From NCBI RefSeq assembly GCF_964199755.1, contig NC_133910.1:8144501-8208500 (forward strand): a stretch of DNA of 64,000 nt, written 5' to 3'. The notes under the pieces are model-generated. The model was not told the DNA's origin, did no database searches, and saw only the letters and a program-made list of their open reading frames with translations. The position numbers were made by a program, and so were the translations under genes. How positions within the stretch are numbered: position 1 is the stretch's first letter; each line of letters begins with the position of its first letter. The DNA comes from Larus michahellis. Taxonomy: Eukaryota; Chordata; Aves; Charadriiformes; Laridae. This document shows positions 20,101 through 30,900 of the stretch, one piece after another.

Positions 20101-23100
20101 TGTCATTGCTAAAAGCTGGCGACAGGAATCCCAAATTTTAGCTAGACAGCATCCAAACCAATGCATTTGCAGCATACCTCTTTAGACGCTCGTTTTCTTA
20201 ATTTGCTAGTACCTTTCTCATTTCCATCTTTGTGTGCTTGTTGTTTGAGAAAATGGGAAAAGAATTGCAGCATGTTCTAAGAGAGGCAGCCCTTTGTGTA
20301 AAAAATACAGTGGATTTTATTGTGTTCAAGATTTATTGCAGCATTGAAATTATTGCATACTACAGAAATGCTTTTTTTTTCTTCCCCAAACATTTAAAAA
20401 TACTCCAGACTTCAGTTTTTGTGGCTCTTTTTCATGCAAAGGCCCCATGCCTGCATTTCACCCTGGCTGGAATTCTAGCACGCTGCTAGACTTGAATACG
20501 GCGTAAAACAGGCCCAGAACTTTCTCAGGCTTTCCATTTCAGGAGACAGAAAGAAATTGACTGAGAAGAAGCTGTCGTTTCAATTGCTGAGATCTGTGCA
20601 GAAGCAGGGTATGTTTCTTTGCTGTTTTAAAATTTGGCATTCTTCAGGATGACAGAGGGGCACCACAGCAAAAATACTTCGGTTTGAGTGAGTGCGTGTA
20701 TTCGTCTTAACTCTGTCTTGTACCTAGTGCTCGGAAGGGAAGACAAATGGGGTAAATGACAACTGCATTGAAGTGGAAATTAAGTACTTTAAGTGGAAGG
20801 TTCTTTCTGTTTCATTATTTCCATGGAAGTAGGTTCTTCTGAAGGGATAAGAGAACGAAGCCTCATTTTTGGCAATCTTGTAAAGCAATCCAGATATTTA
20901 GAGAGGAGGAAAGTTGTTGTTGAGCAGGGATTATCGATGGTATTTTTTTTTTATAAAGATTTTTGTTTCTTTAGTATGGAAGTTCCTCTTAAGTTATTTT
21001 ACTGGGTATGCATACTTAACGTTTGTTAGGGTATTTCTTGATATACAAGCAGTCAGCTTTGAGTTTGCAGTGGTGTTAGTTGAAATTTACTTTCAGGTGG
21101 CACGTGGTTGGATTTCTGTTCAGATATTTAAGTAATGACGTAATGAGCTCTATGCAGGTAGTCTACAAAGAAATTACAGTGTCTTATTTTACTGGGCTAA
21201 AATAAATTATTTCCATTGATTTTGAGAACTGGAAGATCTTTTCCACACATGGGAGATAATCCTTCGAAACCACAAACAATATTTAGTGATACAGTTAACT
21301 AATACAAAGCATGGTTTGCAGTAAATAGCGAGTTATCTTTTTGGAATTTCTTGCCATAAAAACATAGGGTTTTTTAGATTTAATTTTGAAAAACAAAGGT
21401 GTAGTTGCTAAAGTGCGTATTCCTATCTCCTGTCAGCTTTGAGGATTTGTCAGGGGACAGACTGTAGACGACTGACCCATGTCCATACATTTAACATTGA
21501 GTAAATGCACAATAATATAGTTAATGAAGGAAGATTATTCCAAGAATTGTTAAATGTTTCTGATTTAAATTTGATGGATTTATTTCTAGCTAGAAGAACT
21601 ATTGAAGTGCTAGTTACCTGTATGAGGAAAAAGGCAGTGTACGGGAGGAAGCATGAAGTTACTCCCAAGAGCTGCCCCACACATGGAATTCTCACTGTAT
21701 TTTAGCACTAAGGATTAAAACTAAAAAAAAAAAGGCATATTTAAAGTTTGCTCATTGAGCATTATTTTACAGACTTAGATGTGCCATCATCTGCCTGTGG
21801 ACAGAGATACATTTCCCTAGGAATAACAGGCAATTTTTGGTGAGAGGCTGGGTGTATGGGTACAATTTTTCGATCTGGACCTCAGGCGCCGTCTGCCAAA
21901 CGGAGCAGCTGTGGGACATGTAACTTGTAGGTGGTCCTACATGACGATGTGAGGTTCAGAACCTTCAAAAGCATTTTATCACTTTATCCATGCTTGCACT
22001 TCGCTCGGATCAAACTATCATTAAACTCGCAATCCAACTGTATCCTCTTAATTCCCTGGTTAACCAAAAAGAGTCGCTCCCTGCCATTTCTGAAAGACTT
22101 TTTTTTTTTTTTAACCCCAAGCTACTTTATTGAGCAGCTGATAGTGTGACTCCTCAAACACAATGGCAGAATTGACAGCAAAGGGTGATGCTGTGACAGA
22201 AGTAAGTAACTGGTGGAGGGCGCAGGCTCGCTTAGAATTGCTGCCGAGGCTCCATTGTGAAGCTATCCCTAGGTGGCAACATGTTGGAAACTTCACTTAC
22301 AGAAGATCCAAATGGATTTTAACTCTAATAAGCTTGAGCGTTCTACGTTGTCTGAATTCTTTAAGGCAAGGCTAGTGCTTGACAAAATTCCTCAGCAGTA
22401 CATCACCAGCTTCAGTCCAGCCCTGATGAGCATTAATTAAAAGTTGTTCTTTGGTGGCTTCTGCTGCATGATGGGTGCATGATGGGTTCCCCCTTGTGTC
22501 ATGCTTCATTTTCTAGCGGCTGCCAGAATAAGCAGAGAGACCCAGAATTGTATGAATTCTGGAAATTGAACTGTCTTAACACTAGAGAAGCTTTTAATTA
22601 AATTCAAACCTCAAGTAGAGTTTTAGTATATTACCTGAAGTTACTGTTTTGTAATAATTGTTGTAAAGAAAGGTAAGAATGTATACACAATCACATCATG
22701 TAGTAACTCTCTACAGTTTACTACATGGATGGGTAGAGTACTTAATAATACACAGTAATGCAGTGCAGTTTATTACAAAACATACAAGCAACTGAAATTA
22801 CTGAAGAAATTTGTCTAAACAGAATACAGTCATCCAAGTTATGATTACCCAAGATACAAGCTGTTATTCTAGGAAAACATTGGTTCATCTTTAGTCATAA
22901 TAGCTGCTTGTAATATTGATTTCAACTCCTACTGAAAAGTTTTAAAATAAGTCCTCACACAGTCAGAATACTTTTGGTCACCTTGCCGTGCTTTGCTTCC
23001 CAATGTGGTGGTTCAAACCTAACCCCAGGATTTATGTCACGTGGCAAGCATAGGCTACGTTTACGTCCTGAAAAGGTAGAGAACGATAGTGTGTATCTGT

Positions 23101-23480
23101 GTAAAAGGAGAAAACAGAGGGAAGTGGTTCACGCACTTCAAAGTGCTGCTGTTTTGTTATATGTTAGACTTCAAAAGTTACATACATAGGTGAAGATTGT
23201 TTAAGACTCAATTGCAATTGAAGTGGGCTGACACTGGCCTAGCAAGCCAAAGGCTCTGCCAACAGTGCCGTCTGACTTTTCAACTTTGTTAAAGAAATAA
23301 TACTGAATTGAGCTGTCATTCCTTCCCCAGTAAGGTTTCACCCTGCTGGCCAGTTGTGATTGAACATGCCAGAGAATATCAGTCTGTGAGATGACTGCAC
23401 TTCTAAAGATTCTGAGCTGTAGGTGAGCAGGTTGAAAAAACATTTTATGTGCCTGTGGGAAAGTAAGAGAAAATCAGGGA
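17111..23480. other. Long gene-free region upstream of GARNL3
   Basis: About 6.4 kb of AT-rich sequence. Seen: a CR1-tail-like scrap AGAATCATAGAACGGTTAGA at 17,673, a TA repeat at 18,561-18,576 and an exon-like block at 18,633-18,792. No known protein-coding exon recognised on either strand. Confidence 0.55.
18633..18792 (+). other. Exon-like block with Cys-rich open frame
   Basis: Acceptor TTTTGTAAGCAG, 160 bases open in one frame with the segment TCPGCGQPMPLQVC, then donor ATG|GTGAGT. Composition is less AT-rich than its surroundings. I do not recognise the sequence; it could be an exon of an unannotated transcript or chance. Confidence 0.25.
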
Positions 23481-23487
23481 GGAGGAC

Positions 23488-23958
23488 TGTAAACAAGCTC
23501 AACTGACCTGCACCTGGGGTGCTGAGAAATACATATATCACACTAATGGGTGGTTTAGTCTTGTGTGCTTGGTGAGTGGAACACCTGTGTTTAGATACCA
23601 CAGGCCTGCGATGGATTCGGGGGCACCCTGTGGAACCCGCTTGAGATTCCTCCCTGCTCTGGGAAAGGTCAAAGCGCAGCAGTAAACCATGCCTGCGTGA
23701 ATCCGATATACAGGTGAAAACCAGCAGGTTCGGACTCTCTCTCTTGCTAACAAGGACTCTCTCAAAAACCCTCTCTAGCAAGGACGAGCTCTGCGGTGCC
23801 CGTGTTCCTGCTTGCGTGCCTCTGCCTGGCTGCAGCTTCGGAGATGCCCCGGTTTGTGAGGTATCGAGAATAAATTTACTCTTTGCCTTTCGTCCACGTT
23901 TTCTTTGTTGTTCCTGGGTTCTGCCTGTGCCGGCTCACACAGTGCTGCCTTTACAACA
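23488..23958 (+). mobile_element. Candidate solo LTR
   Basis: Runs from TGTAAACAAG to CTTTACA, with AATAAATTTACTCTTTGCC near its 3' end. The terminal TGTAAA/TTTACA are inverted, as in an LTR, and the AATAAAT...CTTTGCCT tail resembles the one at 13.3 kb. No target-site duplication seen, so the call is weak. It lies just upstream of the GARNL3 promoter. Confidence 0.28.
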
Positions 23959-24059
23959 GTCGTAGTATTACGGCCGACTTGTAGAACGCAGCAGGGACCA
24001 CAGGTGGATGGAGAGCTGGCAGAGGGTTTTGCTCCCATGAAACAGCAGCCAGTTCCGAC

Positions 24060-24940
24060 ATAACGGCTCCGCGGGAGTAGCTTCCCCGCCTCCCCGCCGT
24101 TGCCGAGGGGCGCTGCCGGCCGAGGCGCCTCGCTGCGGAGGGGCCGGGGTCGGGCCCGGGGCCGGGCCGCTGGCCCGCCCGGGACTACAGCTCCCGGCGG
24201 GCCCTGCCGGCGGCTGCCGCGGCGCCTGAGTGGCTCGCGGGCCGGGGCGGGCGCGCGCCGGGGCAGCGGGATGTGCGCGTGGAGCGCTCGTCGCCTCTCC
24301 CGCGCGGGACGGAGCGGCGCTGGAGGGGCGAGGCCTGCGGCCGCCCGCCCACATGGAGCCGAGCAGCGCGGAGGCGGCCTCCACCCGCTTCCTGGGCCTC
24401 ACTCAGCGGTACCGGAGCCGGGGCGGCGGGGGCCGAGCTGGGGCGGGGCGCGGCGCAGGGCCGCGCTGTGGATGGCGGAGAGGCGGTGCTGCGCTTCCAC
24501 CGGCCGCGGAGCTGGAGCGGCGGCGCCGGAGGCTGGCGCGCGGAGGGGCGGGCGGCCGGCCCTCGGGCAGCGCAGCGGCGGGAGTCCCGGCGCCGCGGCC
24601 GCCTCCCTCGGGAGCCGCCGGGGTTGGCGCGGGTGGGGCCTCAGGCGAGCGTCCTCGGGGCCGGTTCCGCAGCGCGTTCGGCGTCGGCGGGTCCCGCCGG
24701 AGCAGCGGCGGCCATCGCCCGCCTGCTGAGCGCGGGGGTGCGGGTGCTCGCCTCTGCGACCGGCAGAGATCCGCCGATAGTGGCGAGCAGGGGTCCAGGT
24801 GGCCGGGAGAGCGGCGAGCCCCGGAGGCACGCGGGCTGCGTCGTTGTGGTCACACCGGTGCCGTCGGCGAACTCGCCCCCTTCCGCCATCGCCCCAAGCA
24901 AAGTGCCAAGCTCCCAAAGGGCAAAACTTGTGATTTGACA
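24060..24940 (+). promoter_or_regulatory. GARNL3 CpG-island promoter with ZNF143 site
   Basis: CpG-dense block around the inferred first exon. GGGACTACAGCTCCCGGC at 24,181-24,198 is a near-perfect ZNF143/STAF site (ACTACAnnTCCC), 155-170 bp upstream of the ATG. Long frames through this island on both strands are composition artefacts. Confidence 0.8.
24353..24408 (+). CDS. GARNL3: GARNL3 inferred coding exon 1 (CpG-island start)
   Basis: ATG then 18 codons ([18 protein letters not shown]) plus CG before the donor GTACCG. The two leftover bases combine with the first base of exon 2 to make Arg and keep the GARNL3 frame. I do not recognise the peptide itself; the call rests on position, CpG island and phase. 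Confidence 0.6.
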
Positions 24941-27900
24941 CTAGGATCCTAAAAATACGTGCCTAACTTTAGATTAGCAGATATGTTTAAACTTGCTTTG
25001 TTGTTCGACTTTCGGGTCTGTTGAAGTTTGTAGGAGCTTCTGTTGAAATGGGAGGAAGCGGGTCCTCCCTCCTCTGCCGCATCGCTGTGCATTGATACAG
25101 CAGCACCTGTGTTCCCAAACGAACGTGAGGGGAGCGTACCCTGGGTGCTGTAGAAATGTGTAGGAGATGGTCTTTTTTTCATGTGAATAAAGACTCATCT
25201 GTATTAAAACACTTCGCAATATAAGTACGTTTCAAATTATTAAGTCAAACTGATCTGAGCCACTGGTAAAATAATCTAAGTATTTCAGTGCTGGCAGTTC
25301 ATCTTAATAGGATGAAAATTATTTTAAAACTGTAATAACTGGAGCAACAGTGTTTTCTGATGAAGATCTGGTCCGGACTGAGGAAGGATGCAATCCAACA
25401 AAGAAAATTAGTAAGAAAAGCTAATATTAATCACAGCATTTATTTTTTTTTTTTAAATTAGATGATGTGATATGTCAGAGAACTGATGAGTACAAATCTT
25501 GGTGGTAACCCAAATGGAGAGCCAAAGAATAGAGCAGGCTAGAATTCATTGGGGAATATGTGCACTTAGCAAATAGTGTGATAATGTAAATCTTACCTGT
25601 GCATAAATTGAGGCTAAGTTGCTTAACTTTCACGAGATTGCCTGTGTAGCAGTTATGTTGGTATGAGATTCTGCTTTAAGTGCTTGACACAAAGGAGATG
25701 ACAAGTACGATAGGGAGTAGAAGTGTGATAGGAAGTAGTTAGGTTGAGAAGAAGCACAGATTAGCATTGTGTATAATTCTGATTTTTAAAAGGACTCGTA
25801 GTGTGTTTGAAAGCTAGGTATGTTTTAGGTACTTTGAAATGGGATGCAAATGAGTAAGAATATTAACAGCAAAACAGTATTTTTTTAGTCAGCATTTTCC
25901 TCAGATATACTTATGGTTTTTAAATAGCAAGAGTTGTGTCAGAAAAATGCTTTTGATAACAAAGGGTGTGGTTTGTGGTAAGGCAATGTATTTCCTTAAA
26001 TTATTGGAATGTAGTTTGTGGAGAAGATAGGACCATAAACCTTTCGGGAGCACAGACTGTTGGTTATGCTTTTTCTGATCTTGTTTGTGTTTTCCGTCTA
26101 TATTGCATGGTCTAAGAAAATAGATGATTTCTTCCATTAAACTTGCTTGCTCTTGGTGTTCTCCTCTGCATCAATGGCTGAATATACCCTGTCTCGCTGC
26201 ATCTGTGAATCTCGGTACCCTTAGTAGGGATAGATCTTAGGTATTTGGCTGGGAGGGAGTCCTGTGAGTTCATCTTACAAGGCATGCATGGATATCACGT
26301 CTTTCTTTTTCACCTGTGTCGCCACAGGTGCTGTGACTGTGGGATTGCACTGGAGGCTGGCCGCGGCATTGTGGTAACTCTTCTTCTCAAGACCTGATGA
26401 ACAATGGTCTGAAGCCTCTGCCAGTTTCCTTGCAGAATGTGACAGTGCTGTCTCCTTGTTATTTGATGTATACTGCTGCGGGCTCCTGTCTGCATGGTTA
26501 CCATTGTGTCTATCGTGCAATGGCAGAACTCTGCAACAACCCTGCTCGCTGTCATTCTGTGGCCAGCAAAGCTGATTAAATGTGAAATGTTGAAGTGCCT
26601 CCTAAAGGCAGCTATCTTATGGCTTGTCATTATGGGAATGCTAAAACCAAAATAATCTAATATCCATACTGGAATTGTTTAGATCAAAAGGTTTTTTGGA
26701 GAATCTGGAATAGACAATACATATTCATGTGATAGAGAATATAGTTTTGTAGACATCATACCAGCTGTGAAGAGCGTTGTATTTGCAAGTGCAGATAAAC
26801 CATAAGTTTGTGGATCAGATAGTCTCCTTCAACATCCTCTCCCTCATGGACATCAGGGAGTATCTATGGCAAACCTTTCTTTGGGCTAATCGACCTCCAG
26901 AACTTTGCTAGCAGCAATGTTGAGTACGCCTGACAGAGTGTGGAGGACGATCATCTTTTCCATGTTGAGGAAAAAAAAGATTTGTATGGTAGAGTCCAAA
27001 CTTACTCTGCACCTCACTTTGTCTTTTGTTTTGTTGTGACTTTCTGGTTGTGCAGTGTTATGCAGTGTTATGCAGTAGTCATTGTTGGGATGTATCTTAA
27101 TGATCTTAATTAAGATCAGACCAGTGTATCTGGTCTGCTTTTAATTCTGCCACCATGTTTTGGACATTACTTTCCAGGCTCTTTACCTCAGCTGCCAGGC
27201 ATATTCCTTAATATATATTTAGACTTTTTGTATTTCTAAACGAATGGCTTTCATGTCATGTCCTCCTTTAACTCAATAACCCGTATTTTGTTAACATTAG
27301 TGCATTCATGTGTTGTATACCTATATCATCTATCTGGACTTCTGTAAGGCCTTCGACACAATCCCCCAAAACATCCTTCTCTCTAAATTGGAGAGATACA
27401 GATTTGGTGGGTGGACTGTTCGGTGGATGAGGAATTGGTTGGACGGTGGCATACAGAGTGTAGTGGTCAACGGCTCAATGTCCAGGTGGAGATCAGTGAC
27501 AAGTGGTATCCCTCAGGGGTCCCTACTAGCGCCAGGACTGTTTAATATCTTCATCAATGACATACTGGGATTGAGTGCACCCTGAGCAAGTTTGCGGGTG
27601 ACACCAAGCTGAGCGGTGCAGTTGACGTGCCTGAGGGATTGGATGCCATGCAGAGGGACCTGGACAAGCTTGAGAAGTGGGCCCATGTGAACCTCATGAG
27701 GTTCAACAAGGCCAAGTGCAGGGTCCTGCACCTGGGTCAGGGCAACCCCCGGTATCAGCACAGGCTTGGGAATGAAGGGATGGGGAGCAGCCCTGCTGAG
27801 AAGGGCTTGGGGTTACCAGACTGCATCACCACCAGCGTGGCCAGCAGGGCGAGGGAGGGGATTCTACCCCTCCACTCTGCCCTGGTGAGACCCTAACCGG

Positions 27901-30900
27901 AGTGCTGCGTCCAGCTCTGGGCCCCTCAACATCAGAAGGACATGGAGCTGTTGGAGCGGGGCCAGAGGAGGCCTCGGAGATGCTGGGAGGGCTGGAGCCC
28001 CTCTGCTGGGAGGACAGGCTGGGAGAGCTGGGGGGGTTCAGCCTGGAGAAGAGAAGGCTCCGGGGAGACCTTAGAGCCCCTTCCAGTACTCAAACGAGGC
28101 TTATAAGAAAGGTGGGGACAAACTTTTTAGCAGGGTCTGTATTGATAAGACAAGGGGTGATGGTTTTAAACTAAAAGAGGGGAGATTCAGACCAGATAAA
28201 AGGAAGAAATCTTTTACGCTGAGGGTGGTGAGATGCTGTCCCATGTTGCCCAGAGAGGCAGTGGCTGCCCCATCCCTGGAAACTTTCCAGGCCAGGTTGG
28301 ACAGGGCTCTGAGTAACCTGGTCTGGTTGAAGATGTCCCTGCTCATTGCAGGGTGGTTGGACTAGATGGCCTTTAAAGGTTCCTTTCAACCCAAACCATT
28401 CTGTGATTCATTTATTGGTTATACAGTTTGGTTTTGAATACTCTTTTCATATTTTATTTTTGAAAGGTTTTTGTTACCTACTGACTTTATCTCTCCAGCA
28501 TTAATATACTCAGATCTCAGCACACTTTTCCTGATAGAGTTTGACTTTCACTCAGCTGAAATATCACCAAATTAAGGTATAGGACTTAGTTTGTGCGTAT
28601 GCAGATAGTTCTAAAATGCCTTCATAATTCCCTGGGTTTATCATGCAGGTAATACACGAGATGGCATTTTCCTCTAGTTTCATGCCTTTTGAGGTTAGCT
28701 TTGCCACAAGGCAGAAAGTAGTTCAGTTTTATAAATGTCAGCTTGCTTTTTCTCCTGCTTTGTGGAGCTATCATATGACTGATGAAAGTCTCTAAAAATT
28801 ATCCAGGCAGACATGGTTCCGTTCAAAGCCCGGTAGGCCAGATGCTGTTTGTGGTGACTTTCTCATTTGTATTATATTTGTATTTGGGGTTGTCCAGGTG
28901 TCAGACACACAAAACGGTGACCTGGCTTTCCCAAGACTTGAAAAGATTTATTGTGCTAATGGCTGTTGTTGGATTTATTATTTATTTTTTTTTATGCATT
29001 CCTTGAATTGTCATCTTACTTACATTTCTTCATCTGATCAAAGACTGAGTTTCAGAGCTCTGCGACAGCAAAATCTCTCTTGACTGCTGTTTCCACCAGT
29101 ACTGACAGTGACAAGTGTTCATTGATCGTAATTGCTTTTACAGTGGTTTCTAAGGCAACTCACACACCTAGCCACAAAAATGAATTCTGAGAACAAAAGT
29201 AGCACACAAAGAAAATGCTAGCACTGCCATGATTACCTGATTTTTCTGTAAAAGTAAAGAAACCCCAAAACTAACCCACCCCCCACCCCGGCGCCTTAGA
29301 ATATATTGCAAATGAGGCATTCCATTTGTTCCATGAAACATATGTCAAATTTCACGTGTATGTCAAAATGCAGGAATTCTAAAAATCACATTCGATGCAT
29401 TATTACTTTTTAGGATTTATCTGAACTTTCCAAATTCTCTCCGAAGTGTGTGAAGAGGCAAAGGATAACTTTCAGCCCATACAAAACTAAATTTAGTAAC
29501 TCTTGGTTCTACCTGGAGGGGAAAATAAAATCTGATGTATATCAGATTTTGTCTGTATATATGCTAATCTTGAAATAGTCTTATGTTCCCCAGTCTTAGT
29601 AACTGCAGAGAAAATTTGTTAGCCAGATTTATATGTGTTTCCTTCTGAAAGAAAAGATAAGAACTCACGAGTAATAGCTTCAAAATTTTTCTTTACTGCA
29701 AACCATACTGAAGTAAAGTTTGGGGCTTTTTTATACTTCCCTTCAGAAGATGGAAAAAGATGATGCAATAAAATGTCAAATATGCACCATTTCCTTGTAA
29801 ACGGCCTGTTGGGTGAAAAGAGACTTTCCAAATACACTTTGAATGAGCGTGTCAATTATTGCTACAAATCCACATGAAGTAGGAGTTACTCTAACAGGAG
29901 TTATTTTAGACGGGCAGCTCGCAGGTACGTTCCGTCTTTTCACTGCTCGGTGCCACGTTCTCTGTGTCGCGGGCTCAGAGGAGCTCTAAGTGTTGTAACC
30001 CCGTGGCGGTATCGCAAGGCACGGTTCGCTCAAGGGTCCGACAGCGGTAGGTGTGTGAAAGCGTTGGACATGTAGTCCTCGTGGTGCGTGATCGCTTAAG
30101 ATTTGAACCTGCTTCGGGATGCTCAGACTTCCTGACTTGAGAGCAGTTTCTTCTGTGGGTCTCCATTAAGATTGTGTCATCTTTGTCCAGTTGATAAGGC
30201 TCTGAAAATTCTCAGGGTCACAAAAGTGAAAAGAGGGAGAGACATGTTCTGCCGCAAACATTAAAAATTCCTTCTTCGGGGCATGCTTTTTTCAGGTAGC
30301 AACCTGAAGTAGCCTTACTCACTGGAACTGACTCCTGTTGTGGCTCACTTGTAATTCATGTATTTCTCTTCTCATTTTGTCTCTGTCTGCTTTCTGCCCT
30401 GCTGTGGGGAAAAAGGAGGTGTTGTTACTTTCAGTTAGAGTACAAGCTGTTTGAACTGCAGGCTTTAACTTTTTTTTTTTTTTTTTTTTTGATCTCAGGT
30501 CGGTAAGGCTCTGAAATATGTGTATACAGCACATCGTAAGTAAGATCAAATTGTAGCTGCTTTGATGACAAGGGCTCTTAGGTTGGGACCCAAGCCCAAT
30601 TTCTTCCTGTATCACAGACTTTTTCCATCTCAACTGTGCAGATTCCTGATATGGGAACGTAACTGTTTTCCTGGAAGGTATTTCATGCCGATTCTCAGTC
30701 AAGATTACTAACTGTCCTCAGTCAAACGTTAAGTTCAATGTGCAGGCAACCACAAGCTAAAAGCTTAAATCATTGTATTTGCGTTTAGGCCATAACACGT
30801 CCAACCGAGTGAGTGTTGTGGAGCTTGTAGAAATTGCATCTAATGTGGATTAACCTCAGTTCTTGTAGGCAGTGTTCCTCGAGTCACTTGTATTACTGCT

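Noticed and set aside
24100-24952. 240-codon frame at the GARNL3 promoter
   Set aside because: GC-rich artefact; it ignores the phase-compatible donor at 24,409 and resembles no protein.
26275-26630. Overlapping open frames on both strands near 26.3-26.6 kb in GARNL3 intron 1
   Set aside because: No family recognised, no splice context, and equal openness on both strands suggests chance.
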